Position numbers and translations under genes: made by a program. The notes below the pieces were generated by a model. The model saw only the letters and a list, made by a program, of their open reading frames with translations, searched no databases and was not told the origin of the DNA. A DNA stretch of 64,000 bases from Saitoella complicata NRRL Y-17804 (Eukaryota; Ascomycota; Saitoellomycetes; Saitoellales; Saitoellaceae). The stretch lies in the NCBI RefSeq assembly GCF_001661265.1, contig NW_017567006.1, positions 310,001 through 374,000 on the forward strand, given 5' to 3'. Shown piece after piece: positions 1-10,115 of the stretch (position 1 is its first letter; each line of letters opens with the position of its first letter).

Positions 1-1
1 T

Positions 2-1387
2 AAACTCGTTAAGCCAGCAGAGAACGACAAATCACCGGCCGCCACTGTTGCTCTCTGGCTTCGCGGAAAGTATGTCGATTACTCCAAGAAGTTGTGCACT
101 CTGCTGGATCACCCTGAGGCGGGAGTTCAGCTCACTGCCCTGACGCTCTTGTTGCGTTTGTTGAAAGATGAGAGTGTCCAGTTGTCGGAGTCGCAAGGGA
201 GCGCACATTTCGCCAACGACCATTATATGAGGACAGTGGAGGCAGTGCTTTACAGTTCTAGCTTGAGCGATGAAGTGCGGGATGTCTTTGTTACGAAGCA
301 CTGGAATGTGCATGACGATCTGAGATTCTACTTTATGAAGAATGCAACAAAGTTGGCGGAGGATGCAATCGCAATCAAGGATGAGGAGCCAGAGCGTGTC
401 GCCACTTTCACTGCCAATCTCCACAACATCTTGTCTGCATTAAGAACGATGCCTACGGACGAGTCAGAAATCAATGAATTCTGGACAAACGGGCCTAAGG
501 CATCAAAGAAAAAGACACCTCAACTTCTGGACCTTAGCGCGCACAAGAAGACCTTCCAAGAGTGTTGGCTGGCAGCTCTTCGTCTTCCTCTCACGATGGA
601 TCTGTACAAGAATGTGCTCTTGATCATGCACAAGCGTATCGTTGTCCACATGCCCAAGCCTCAGTTGCTTATGGACTTCTTGACAGACTCGTACAACGCC
701 GGTGGACCCATCGCTCTTCTTGCATTAAACGGATTGTTCCAATTGATGCAAAGCCACAACCTCGACTACCCTAACTTCTTTAAGCAGCTTTACAATCTCT
801 TTGACCGCAACCTCATGCATGTTCGGTACCGGTCAAGATTCGTGCGTTTGGTCGACCTCTTCTTGTCGTCTACTCACTTGCCTGCTGGTATTGCGGCATC
901 GTTTATCAAGAGGATGTCACGTCTTTCGTTGACTGCTCCGCCTGCGGCCATCGTCATCATCATTCCCTTTACCTACAACCTTCTCAAGCGTCATCCAACA
1001 TGCATGACGCTCATCCACAAGATGGGAGAAATCACTACTGGGGCGGAGGATCCATTCGACCCTGAGGAGCCTGAGCCGCTTAACAGCAGAGCTTTGGAAT
1101 CTTCGCTTTGGGAGTTGGCGACCCTTCAGAATCACTACCACCCTAATGTGGCCACGCTCGCGAAGATCTTGCAGGAGCAGTTTACGAAGCCGTCCTACAA
1201 TCTTGAGGACTTCCTCGATCACAACTACTCGACCATGTTGGATGCTGAACTGACCAGACATATGAAGAAAGTGCCGGCTATCGAGTTTGAGGCACCTAAG
1301 TCTGTTTTCTGCATGCCGAAGGCGAAGGATGGGGAGGAGGCTGCAGTTGTGGAGGTCGGTCCCGTGTTAACCAACTGGGAGTTCTGA
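2..1387 (+). CDS. NOC4: Nucleolar complex protein 4 (Noc4/Utp19), 5' partial
   Basis: This is the C-terminal 461 residues of a Noc4-type nucleolar protein. The frame is open from base 2 to the stop at 1385-1387, so the true start lies before the window. Known role: Noc4 forms a heterodimer with Nop14 and is needed for 18S rRNA maturation and 40S export. The sequence shows the alpha-helical CBF/Mak21-type repeat region (helices such as LLDLSAHKKTFQECWLAALR) followed by the family's terminal signature NYSTMLDAELTRHMKKVPAI and a short acidic tail ending NWEF. No intron is needed in the visible part. It is followed in the same direction by VPS1 after a 408-base gap. Confidence 0.88.
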   Translation, partial: KLVKPAENDKSPAATVALWLRGKYVDYSKKLCTLLDHPEAGVQLTALTLLLRLLKDESVQLSESQGSAHFANDHYMRTVEAVLYSSSLSDEVRDVFVTKHWNVHDDLRFYFMKNATKLAEDAIAIKDEEPERVATFTANLHNILSALRTMPTDESEINEFWTNGPKASKKKTPQLLDLSAHKKTFQECWLAALRLPLTMDLYKNVLLIMHKRIVVHMPKPQLLMDFLTDSYNAGGPIALLALNGLFQLMQSHNLDYPNFFKQLYNLFDRNLMHVRYRSRFVRLVDLFLSSTHLPAGIAASFIKRMSRLSLTAPPAAIVIIIPFTYNLLKRHPTCMTLIHKMGEITTGAEDPFDPEEPEPLNSRALESSLWELATLQNHYHPNVATLAKILQEQFTKPSYNLEDFLDHNYSTMLDAELTRHMKKVPAIEFEAPKSVFCMPKAKDGEEAAVVEVGPVLTNWEF

Positions 1388-1795
1388 GAGGGTTTGCATG
1401 GTCAGGATCTCATTGGCGTTATGGTTCTTTGGTGCGACTGGTTTTTAGCATTTTGTGGAAAATAGAATCTACATTAAGGTTTCTTTAATTTGTTAATTGC
1501 CATGACAAGCGGGCGTTCACGGTCTGCAGCTGGCATACATCCCAGGGTGAACGGCTCGAAAATCCTCCAGACCAACAACAATCAGCGAACCGGCAATCAA
1601 CCGGCCTTCCTCTGTTCATACCCCTCGTCGAGCTCGACGACAGCTTCGGCGTTTGAAGGGCTTTACTCGGTCCATCCCATCCCAGCGCACGACACTTTCT
1701 TTGGCAGCTACTTCGGATTCTCACTACTTTCCGGATAAGCAATTTTCAATACAGCCTTGGTAATTATCTTTCATCTTACATCAGTATACATCAAA
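1388..1795 (+). promoter_or_regulatory. NOC4-VPS1 intergenic region
   Basis: These 408 bases hold the NOC4 3' UTR and the VPS1 promoter/leader. Short open frames on both strands overlap each other and resemble no protein. I see no TATA box close to the VPS1 start. Confidence 0.4.
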
Positions 1796-4048
1796 ATGCT
1801 TGACGACCTTATTCCACTTGTCAACAAACTTCAGGACATTGTGTTCAACACGATTGGTTCGGACACTATCGACCTCCCGCAGATTGTGGTAGTTGGAAGT
1901 CAGTCCAGCGGAAAGAGCTCTGTGTTGGAGAACATTGTTGGTCGCGACTTCCTTCCAAGGGGCTCCGGAATTGTCACTCGGCGTCCATTGATCCTCCAGC
2001 TCATCAACACATGTCCTCCAACTGCCTCGGATGACATTCCTCCCCCGCACAGCGCAGCGGCTGTTCATGAGGAACCCGAGTGGGCAGAATTCTTGCATTT
2101 GCCTGGAAGGCGTTATAATGACTTCGCGGAGGTTCGTCGGGAAATTGAGACTGAGACGTCGCGGATTGCAGGTTTGAACAAGGGAATCAACAGACTACCG
2201 ATCAACTTGAAGATCTACTCGCCTCACGTTCTCAACTTGACTCTGGTAGACTTGCCAGGTTTGACCAAGATTCCTATTGGTGATCAACCTACGGACATCG
2301 AGAAGCAAGTCAGGAATTTGATCGTTGAGTACATCGCCAAGCCAAACAGTATTATCTTAGCGGTCACGCCCGCGAACATCGACCTTGTTAACTCCGAAGG
2401 GTTGAAACTTGCTCGTCAAGTCGACCCGTCTGGCAAGCGTACCATTGGTGTTTTGACTAAGCTCGACTTGATGGATCAGGGGACGAATGCTCTCGAAATT
2501 CTGTCTGGTCGGGTATACCCCTTGAAGCTTGGATTCATTGGAGTAGTCAACCGCAGCCAGCATGACATCCAGGCAAACAAGAGCTTGCCGGATGCGTTGA
2601 GGAGCGAGGAGGATTTCTTTCGTCATCACCCTGCGTACAGAAACATCGCACATCGTTGCGGCACTCAGTACTTGGCAAAGAGCCTGAACCAAATCCTTAT
2701 GGCGCACATTCGAGAGCGCTTGCCAGACATCAAGGCGAGACTTAACACCTTGATGGGTCAAACTCAGCAGGAACTGGCGGCATACGGCGACCATGGCGTG
2801 GGAGCCGTCGCGGGAACAACCCAACCCAAGGGCTTGCGCATCCTGCAGCTCATGACCCGCTTCTCCAACAACTTCATCGCATCAATCGATGGTACACTGT
2901 CGGAAATCTCGACGAAGGAGTTGTGTGGTGGTGCTCGAATCTACTACATCTTCAACAGTGTCTTTGGCAATGCCTTGGATATTATCGACCCGACGACCAA
3001 TTTGACCGTCCACGATATCAGAACAGCTATTCGCAATTCTACCGGCCCAAGACCATCACTTTTCGTGCCAGAATTGGCGTTCGACCTCCTCGTCAGACCC
3101 CAGATTCGCTTGCTGGAGCCGCCAAGTCAGAGGTGTGTGGAGCTTGTCTATGAGGAGTTGATGAAGATCTGTCACAGCTGTGGCGACAGCGAGTTGACTC
3201 GCTACCCTCGCCTGCAAGGCAAGCTGATCGAGGTTATTTCGGAGCTCCTCAGAGAACGCCTCGGTCCTACGTCGAACTACGTTGAAAGCTTGATCTCAAT
3301 TCAACGAGCATACATCAACACAAACCACCCCAAGTTTTTAGGTGGTGCTGGAGCTGTCTCCAAGATGATTGACGGCAAGGCTGAGAAGAAGCGTAAGGAC
3401 CAAACGACAAAGGTCAAGGCTGGTGTCGCTACCAACGGCACTGCCACTCCGGAGCCGGAGCACCCTATTCCTGGCGGCCGCACGTTGTCATATCCTCGTG
3501 ACACTGGCGCCGTGAACCAGGACCTTCCTAATGGCGCCGTTCCCTCTCTCAACGGTCCCATGGCAGGCAGTGCAACTTCTACCCTTCACACTTCACCGAA
3601 CGCTAGGGACTCATTCTTGAATCATTTCTTCGGAAACGATGGAACCTCTGTTACGGGTAAGGCCTTGCCCGAACCTAACTTCACCGGTTCCTTCAGGAGG
3701 CCTGATGTCTCCAACTTGTCTCTGGATGACTCTGCAAGCATCATTTATGATGAGCCTGCCCTTACTGAGAGGGAGCAGATGGAAACTGAACTCATCCGTA
3801 ATCTGATCACGTCCTACTTCAATATCGTCCGGGAGATCATCCAGGATCAAGTACCAAAGGCTGTCATGCACCTTCTTGTTAACTTCACGAAGGAATCTGT
3901 CAGCAACAGGCTGGTGTCGGAGCTGTATAAGGAGGACTTGTTCGACGATCTCTTGCACGAAGATGAGTCGCTTGCACAGGAACGGAAGAAGTGCGAGCAT
4001 ATATTGCAGGTTTACAAGGATGCCAGTGCGGTCATCTCGGGGCTCTGA
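1796..4048 (+). CDS. VPS1: Dynamin-like GTPase Vps1
   Basis: A 750-residue dynamin-family GTPase in one uninterrupted exon. In yeasts Vps1 acts in Golgi-to-endosome/vacuole sorting, endocytic scission and peroxisome fission. The GTPase domain opens at once (MLDDLIPLVNKLQDIVFNTI) with the P-loop GSQSSGKSS near residues 34-42, switch and G3 motif VDLPGLTK, and G4 motif TKLD. The middle domain follows, then a variable linker rich in Gly/Pro/Asn (about residues 520-630), and a C-terminal GED (from about residue 660). There is no PH or proline-rich domain, which fits Vps1 rather than classical dynamin. The frame is open 13 codons further upstream, but the ATG at 1796 matches the family start. The lack of introns in a gene this long stands out beside intron-rich neighbours. 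Confidence 0.95.
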   Translation: MLDDLIPLVNKLQDIVFNTIGSDTIDLPQIVVVGSQSSGKSSVLENIVGRDFLPRGSGIVTRRPLILQLINTCPPTASDDIPPPHSAAAVHEEPEWAEFLHLPGRRYNDFAEVRREIETETSRIAGLNKGINRLPINLKIYSPHVLNLTLVDLPGLTKIPIGDQPTDIEKQVRNLIVEYIAKPNSIILAVTPANIDLVNSEGLKLARQVDPSGKRTIGVLTKLDLMDQGTNALEILSGRVYPLKLGFIGVVNRSQHDIQANKSLPDALRSEEDFFRHHPAYRNIAHRCGTQYLAKSLNQILMAHIRERLPDIKARLNTLMGQTQQELAAYGDHGVGAVAGTTQPKGLRILQLMTRFSNNFIASIDGTLSEISTKELCGGARIYYIFNSVFGNALDIIDPTTNLTVHDIRTAIRNSTGPRPSLFVPELAFDLLVRPQIRLLEPPSQRCVELVYEELMKICHSCGDSELTRYPRLQGKLIEVISELLRERLGPTSNYVESLISIQRAYINTNHPKFLGGAGAVSKMIDGKAEKKRKDQTTKVKAGVATNGTATPEPEHPIPGGRTLSYPRDTGAVNQDLPNGAVPSLNGPMAGSATSTLHTSPNARDSFLNHFFGNDGTSVTGKALPEPNFTGSFRRPDVSNLSLDDSASIIYDEPALTEREQMETELIRNLITSYFNIVREIIQDQVPKAVMHLLVNFTKESVSNRLVSELYKEDLFDDLLHEDESLAQERKKCEHILQVYKDASAVISGL

Positions 4049-4296
4049 AAAGCATAGTTCAACTGGGTATAATAGGCTGCAAACGGCGTGTATGAATTTG
4101 AGGTTACGTACTTCTCTTACTCCTTAGGGGCTTTATCGGACAATTAGAATTGTCTCTATCCTCATCGCCTGTGCGGATTTATCAAATTAACCGGCGGAAA
4201 TCATAAAGGTGCAAATCATATTCGACTGGTATGTGTTTCATAGAAGGCAAAAGTATTACGGGTATTAATATATTCCGCAATATACACCGATTGCAA

Positions 4297-4995
4297 TCAC
4301 TGCTTATCGTTCTGGCAATAAAAGAAGTTCGCTCCAACAGGCTCCAATTCACCCTTCTTCGCCCATTCCCTGACACCCTCCCACTGTTTCCTCTCCTTCG
4401 GTAACTCAGGCACCTTCCCCGAGGCAGGCTCACGCAACAAGATAAAGCAGTATCTGTGGAACCCGGTCTTCTCTGGGGGCGCGGGACCTTCGTAAGGCTT
4501 GAGCGTTTTGAATCCGGAGAAGTCGATAGGACCGAGCTCGCCTGATTCGGCGGCTTTGGCGGCAAAGGATTCGATGTTACCAAATTTTACACCGGAAACG
4601 CCCCAGTGGATGTATTGTGCCCACTTAGGGTCTTCCCGGGAGGGGGCATCGGGATCAGTCTATAATTACGGTAATTAGTCGCAATTCACGCGGTAAGTGG
4701 CGGAGAAGCGAACATACCAAGATCAGCGAGTAAGTAGCATCATCCTCTCCCTCAGGGATGATCCTCAGGTCAGGCTGTTTCTGAGTTTCGTCGACTGAAA
4801 GCTTGTTGCCCAAAGTAACATCCTTGTTGCCGTAAGTGACGTTGACCATGGCGGTGGCATCGAAGGGGTCGAGAACTGTCAGGCGGTTGAGCGTTAGTAA
4901 TTGTTCAACCGCTGTTCATCATAGTACTACTGACCATCAGGAATAACGCCGGCCTTCTTCAAAGACTCGATAATTGAGGTGTTGATGGTAACCTA
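4297..4995 (-). CDS. PEBP-family protein (Tfs1/carboxypeptidase Y inhibitor-like), first exon unresolved
   Basis: A phosphatidylethanolamine-binding protein of the Tfs1/YbhB group. Three exons are clear on the minus strand: 4935-4992, 4718-4875 and 4297-4659, separated by introns of 59 and 58 nt. They join in phase to give SIIESLKKAGVIPDVLDPF, then the PEBP core with SLIL-TDPDAPSREDPKWAQYIHW and the second signature GFHRYCFILL, ending FFYCQNDKQ. Known roles: Tfs1 inhibits carboxypeptidase Y and Ira2; other members bind lipids. The exon upstream of 4992 is not settled: an in-frame TAG lies directly before it, so an AG acceptor (AAATAG) and a further small exon carrying the ATG must lie within about 5000-5260. 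The true start may therefore be up to 270 bases further out. Confidence 0.8.
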
Positions 4996-5298
4996 TTTGC
5001 AACGCCATCAACCCACGCCCTTAGAACTGACGACGATCACGACGAACCAATGGCATTCTCTGAGTTCTGTTGATAGGAATGTGATGATAATTAATTGAAG
5101 GTCGAACACAGCGAAGAATTCGGAGCATCTGTATGTTGGTGTTGTCCTTCGTAACATTGGACGGAACGTTGTGGTTATCTAACCGCGCTTTGCAGCTTGG
5201 CCCATGACGTATTTCATCTCCAACCGCAACAGCACCAGCAACTGCCAGCACGTCTTCCATCTATCAATTGATCTTTATAGCTGCATCTGTAGCTGTAG

Positions 5299-6261
5299 CT
5301 ATTCAAGCCGTTCAAACAATCGTACACACGCAGAGTACGTCCACAATGTCACCGCTGCACTCGGCCCAGACTTCACAATACTCGCCAACCATCCCTTGTA
5401 TAGCCCTCTCATTCCCTCCGTCGCCAATATCTGCTTCCCACACTGCCACATTCCAGAGTATTCGGGTATATTTCGATATAGGTAATTTCCTCTCATCGGT
5501 CCTTGCACTTGTAGTCGTTTCCGTACGACATCGAGTGGGAATACTCCTGATTTTGATACTACTCCGGCAATTGTGCCTGCCGCTGCATCATCCCAGCCAT
5601 TTGGAAGGCCGGCACGGTGCAATGATGCTTTGAACGCCTCGTACGTTCCGAACATGAGTCCCATATAGGGGAATATCTGTATTACCGCTGCCGTTGAACC
5701 GCGATAAAAGCCCCTGATCCCCTCATGATCATGTATATGCCGTAGTGAATGCCATAGACCCTGGTATACTTTACTTTGTCCCGTCACTGCGAAGCGTGTG
5801 CGTAGCAGATCGAGAGGGTAGGTGGTTATTGTTGCAAGACTTCCTGCTATTCCGCCAGAGATGAACGTTTGTGCTGTTTTTGGGAGGTAATTTGACGTGT
5901 TTTCGGACATGTATGCTGTTGTTTCGCGATATGTAAGAAATTGCACCGCACCATATGTAAGGTAAAGCATTTCGGCGGGGATGTTGCCCTTCCATAGTCC
6001 GGAAATGCCTTCCTCTCGCAGTATCGTTCTGAGTGCATGCGTGATCCCTCGATATGACGGGCCTGCTTCGGATGCGACACCAGTAGCGGCATGTGTTTGT
6101 AGTTGAAGACGGATCTTGACTACGTCGAGGGGTGCAATGACGAAACGCGAAGTCAATCCTGCCACACCGCCGGCAACTGTAGCTTGGACGCCTGAGGGTC
6201 TCTTCGCTTCTGCTTCTTCTACTGCTGTCGCAGTCGAGTTCGACTTGGAATCGTTGTCCAT
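5299..6261 (-). CDS. TPC1: Mitochondrial thiamine pyrophosphate carrier (SLC25 family)
   Basis: A 320-residue mitochondrial carrier in one exon. It shows the three tandem SLC25 repeats, each with a PxDxxK/R signature: PLDVVK at about 44-49, PLDLLR and PLDVVR, each followed by the matrix-helix pattern (ILREEGISGLWKG, HEGIRGFYRG, TEGMRGLYKG). Length and sequence match the fungal TPC group, which imports thiamine pyrophosphate into the matrix. Substrate assignment rests on overall similarity rather than on a single diagnostic residue; another SLC25 nucleotide or cofactor carrier is the alternative. The N-terminal 22 residues are polar and unconserved, as usual. It is co-directional with the PEBP gene downstream. 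Confidence 0.88.
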   Translation of the reverse strand: MDNDSKSNSTATAVEEAEAKRPSGVQATVAGGVAGLTSRFVIAPLDVVKIRLQLQTHAATGVASEAGPSYRGITHALRTILREEGISGLWKGNIPAEMLYLTYGAVQFLTYRETTAYMSENTSNYLPKTAQTFISGGIAGSLATITTYPLDLLRTRFAVTGQSKVYQGLWHSLRHIHDHEGIRGFYRGSTAAVIQIFPYMGLMFGTYEAFKASLHRAGLPNGWDDAAAGTIAGVVSKSGVFPLDVVRKRLQVQGPMRGNYLYRNIPEYSGMWQCGKQILATEGMRGLYKGWLASIVKSGPSAAVTLWTYSACVRLFERLE

Positions 6262-6560
6262 TGCGATGTTGTCGAGGAGTAACTTGGCGCTTTGAGTTTA
6301 AGGTTACTTCTACTTGGGCGTATAACGCTCGGCCCCTTCGGGTGATGCAGGCACTCGAAAGAGAAGGGAAAATATCCCTTGAATAATGCGATAGATATAT
6401 GGTATTGACGATGACGAAAAGTAGCTATGCTGATAGCAAGCAGGGGCGCAGTGCGTAACCCTTCCTTGCGTGATACTCTAAACAACGATATGAATGAAGG
6501 CTCGCTCCCAAATAACGCCCATGAACCATGATTCTCCGTGAATAACGTCCCTTTGCCAAT

Positions 6561-7986
6561 TCAGTCCTTCCTCAACTTCTTCAATCGCTTCTGCTTCGCC
6601 CTCTCTGCCTCCCTCCTCTCTTCTTCCTCGTCCTCAAGTCTGGCCAATCTCGCAGCCTTGCTCTCCTCGCGCCAGACATCAACACCAGTAGCCTCCATAT
6701 CTTCATCATCACTCATGACATCCATAGCCGCATACTTGCGCTTGTCTTTGCCCATAATCTTCCAGATCTCATTTCGGATATCAGCTTCTTCCTCCTCTTC
6801 ATCCTCATCGGCAATGAAGTCGTCCATGTCGTCGTCTTCCTCTTCAAATGGGTCATGACGGCGTGGAGCCCCTGCTGCTCGTGCACGATTGTATGCAGAG
6901 GCGTTGGAGCTTGATGTCTTCTTGGGTGGTGTTGCTCCTCCGCCATTCTTCTGCTTGATAAAATCTAATACTGAAACCGATGGACCAGGAGCTGGCTTCG
7001 GTTTCTTCTGCTCGGGCTCTGGCGCGGCCTTTATTGTGGCTGTTTTGGGCTTCTGGTTTCCGAGCCTTGAACCGCTAGATGTTACAGGCTTCGCTTCGGC
7101 GACAGTGGATCTGCTTGCCATATTTCCTGGTCTCGAAACAGGACCTCCGGCTTGAAGCTTAGTTCTTGCCAGATCATTCTGAATCTCTTCGATAGTCCTA
7201 CGATCCCGAGGTGCACCACCTCCTAATGCAGTCATCTGTGTAGTCACATACTTGCCGCCCTTTCTGACAACAGCTGACATGGAGCTTGGTGCACTCATGC
7301 CATTCCGAGATGGAGGATTACTTCCAAGCCTGGATGACGCCATGGACTGCGCAGAAGGTGTTGTACGCGAGCTCGCGGTACTAGGAGCTCCCTGATTCAT
7401 GTTCCCCAAACGCGATGTGCGAACACGGGACGGCGAACCTGCATGTTCACGAAGCTTAGGAGATGCTTTCAACGCTTCTGGATCAACCTTCGCTGCTTGC
7501 TTCATGAGAGCTGAGAAAGACGTAGACTTAGGCTTTTGCGGAACAGCGGCCACTGGTGCTTGTCCTTTAGAGGCAGAGGTCGATGAAGCTGCCGACCGTG
7601 CAGCGGACGCCGTCTGACCTTTTCCACCAGATTTTGCTGCAACTCCTAATAGCTCATCCGTCTGACGCTGTCTTTCTGCCCGCGCTTGTGCGTAACTGAG
7701 CTTGTTCTTCTCCACTTCTCGCCTCTTTGCCTCCTGCTTCTCATGTTCGAGCTTCCGTTGTCGAATAAACTCCGCCTGTTTCCGTTCTCGCTCTTGTTGC
7801 TGCTTCTCAGCAAGGTCACGACGCCGCTTCTCCTCAGCCTCCTGCTGTTTCAGACGTTCGATTTCGTGTTTCTGTTGATCGGCATTTGATGACGCCAGAG
7901 CCAGGAGTTTCTTGAACTTGTGAGGACAGATCAGCAGGCATTCGCAAAGGAAGCCAATTGAAGCAGCATACCTCACGATTAGACAT
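6561..7986 (-). CDS. SPT2: SPT2-like chromatin protein
   Basis: A 456-residue SPT2-type histone chaperone/chromatin protein that in yeast binds H3-H4 and prevents cryptic transcription. Two exons: 7972-7986 carries only MSNRE, and a 55-nt GT-AG intron (7917-7971) joins it to 6561-7916 (FKKLLALASSNADQQ...). The N-terminal quarter is a charged coiled coil (Lys/Glu/Gln/Arg rich). The middle is low-complexity Ser/Ala/Gly/Pro. The C-terminus carries the diagnostic SPT2 motif: an acidic patch, then RNEIWKIMGKDKRKY and a basic helix ending KKLRKD. Reading from the in-frame ATG inside the intron would replace the conserved FKKLL start, so the 5-residue first exon is preferred. Confidence 0.85.
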
Positions 7987-8456
7987 AATACAAGGTCTGA
8001 TGTATGAGACCTGCCGATCTCGTCGGACTTTATTACGGAGGGGATTGGTGTTGCTGTCTTGCTGAACTCTTACAATGGGCGGCCTTTTGGTAGACTTATA
8101 CGTCGTCGCAGCACGTGATCTTAAGCATACGGAAGCCCACCCCAAACCCAAAGAAGAAATTTACGTATGAGGAAGCCTTGAACGATAGGATGGATGATAA
8201 GACGAATCACTTTCGCTCTATATCATATGCTATTTTGGAGTATACAAAGCAATAGAGGGAGAAACGGTTGGAATTGTCATTTGAGCATGGAACACAAGCA
8301 CAAGTGAAGGACAAGCTCTTTGAGATGGAAATGTATTTGGAATCAGGAATCTCAGTCAAGAAAGAAAGTTCCAAAATACATCATCACCGACAATCGTGAC
8401 AGCCATCCAGCCAGCAACTTCCAACGTAAACCCAGCAGATAAACGTAGCGATACGC
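7987..8456. other. Intergenic region SPT2-uS19
   Basis: These 470 bases hold the SPT2 promoter (right of 7986) and the 3' UTR of the uS19 gene. No coding signal, repeat or tRNA was seen. Confidence 0.4.
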
Positions 8457-9042
8457 TTACTTGAGGGGAATGAAACGGGAAGAGTGGGTGGCACCGATAC
8501 CGGGACGACCGTGACGGACGGGCTTGTAAGTGATGGAGAACTCACCAAGGTAGTGACCAACCATCTCGGGCTTGATCTCAACCTGGTTGAAGACCTTACC
8601 GTTGTAGATACCGACAACGGAGCCGATCATCTCGGGGACAATGATCATGTCACGGAGGTGGGTCTTGACGGTAGCGGGCTTCTCGCTACCGGGGGCCTCC
8701 TGCTTAGCCTTACGGAGCTTCTTGATCAAACCCATAGGCTTGCGCTTAAGACCGCGCTGGAACCTTCTGCGGGCACGAGCGTGAACGAGGTCGATCAAGT
8801 TCTCGGAAGAGAGGTCGAGAAGCTGCTCGAGCTCAATACCGCGGTAAGAGAACTAGAAGACATGTTAGGCGATGCGCAGAGTACTTGAAATAGAACTGAA
8901 TTACCTTGCGGAAGGAACGGGCCTTCTTCTTGGCCTCGGCAGCGAGCTGGGCATCGTGATCTTCGTGGTCGGACTACATAAAACATGAACGTGTCAACGT
9001 GGTTCATCCGAGTGGGCATCCACGGTTTTTCATGCGTACCAT
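8457..9042 (-). CDS. RPS15: 40S ribosomal protein uS19 (RPS15)
   Basis: A 155-residue uS19 protein of the small ribosomal subunit head. Three exons: 9040-9042 (the ATG alone), 8905-8973 and 8457-8852, with introns of 66 and 52 nt. The product begins [20 protein letters not shown], continues [17 protein letters not shown], and ends with the family hallmark [20 protein letters not shown]. The coding part of exon 1 is just the start codon, followed directly by GTACGC. It is divergent from the P2 gene, with 346 bases between the two start codons, suggesting shared control of two ribosomal protein genes. Confidence 0.95.
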
Positions 9043-9388
9043 CTTGACTGGGTGATTGTCGGTGCTGAGGAGATCCTACTGCTGGCTGATCGGAGACGAC
9101 GGGGGGGGGGGGGGTATATTTTTGCTGGAGGAGGAGGGGGAGCAAATTGGGAGCGCCGTAGGGTTTGCAGGCCCCCATTCGTGGCGCGTGCGCGGCTGCT
9201 GCGACAAAATCTTGCTCTCCGCGCCGGAGCCAGCAGAAGTTCCCCAAGAGACGAAACCGAGTCCCTCCGCTGTGAGTTAAACTGATTCTGTTCTTCTCTC
9301 ATCAAAAGTGAGTCCTAAGTCGTTCTCTTCGCTCTTCGCATCGTAGGGATCGTTCTTGCCGGGCCAGTTCTAACGTGTGTCCTTTCAG
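9043..9388. promoter_or_regulatory. Divergent promoter of two ribosomal protein genes with a 14-G tract
   Basis: This 346-base interval separates the start codons of uS19 (minus) and P2 (plus). It contains a run of 14 G at 9101-9114 and a further purine-rich (GGA) stretch to about 9152. Near the P2 end an AAAA|GTGAGT donor at about 9308 and a TTTCAG acceptor directly before the ATG at 9389 mark a probable 5'-UTR intron. Confidence 0.6.
9101..9114 (+). repeat. 14-G homopolymer
   Basis: A run of 14 G inside the divergent promoter of uS19 and P2. Homopolymers of this length are also prone to sequencing error. Confidence 0.9.
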
Positions 9389-9771
9389 ATGAAGTACCTC
9401 GCCGCTTACCTCCTCCTTACCATCGGTGGAAACGCCTCCCCCTCCGCTGAGGACATCAAGTCTGTTCTCTCCGCCGTCGGCATTGAGGCCGATGAGGAGC
9501 GTCTCTCTTCCCTCTTGAAGGAGCTCGAGGGTAAGGACATCAACGAGCTTATCGCTGAGGGTTCCTCCAAGCTCTCCTCCGTTCCTTCCGGTGGTGCTTC
9601 CGCTGCCGCCTCTGGTGGTGCCGCTGCTGCTGCTTCGTATGTTCCCCTCCTACGTCCGTCAATGGACTTTATACTAACGTTCTGTGCAGCTCTGACGCCC
9701 CTGCCGCTGAGGAGAAGGCTGAGGAGAAGGAGGAGTCCGACGACGACATGGGTTTCGGCCTCTTCGACTAA
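9389..9771 (+). CDS. RPP2: 60S acidic ribosomal protein P2
   Basis: A 109-residue P2 stalk protein that helps recruit translation factors to the large subunit. Two exons, 9389-9636 and 9690-9771, are split by a 53-nt intron with a clear branch site (TACTAAC near 9671). The protein starts [15 protein letters not shown], has the hinge rich in Ala/Gly/Ser, and ends with the stalk signature [14 protein letters not shown] 5'-UTR intron ends exactly at the start codon (TTTCAG|ATG). Confidence 0.96.
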
Positions 9772-10115
9772 GCGTTTGATTGAGTATGGTTCATGTACCT
9801 CTATATATCCCTTGAAAAGGTCTTGCAATAATACTGCTGTCGACGCTCTGACATCTGTTCATTTCACGTGTCCCTTTATCGTAAATCTGCGTGTATTCAT
9901 GTTCTACTACAAATGTAGCGGGAACGATAAACCTCGTGTGTGAATGAAGATATTGGCTAGTACAATTGCGCATCTTTATGACATTTCTCTAGATCTCCTA
10001 ACGACGAACGCTAGGATCACGCTCAATTACTTTGCTAACTAGAAATACGGAACAATAAAACCAATACTCCATGAACCTAATCCCTCCTAATCCGCCCGGT
10101 TACCCTTTTCTGACC
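9772..10115. other. Convergent 3' region of RPP2 and the Sds3-like gene
   Basis: These 344 bases hold the two facing 3' UTRs. AT-rich; no gene or repeat was seen. Confidence 0.35.

Noticed and set aside
8484-9247. Long open frames antisense to and upstream of uS19
   Set aside because: They mirror the well-supported uS19 exons or run through its GC-rich promoter and show no protein similarity.
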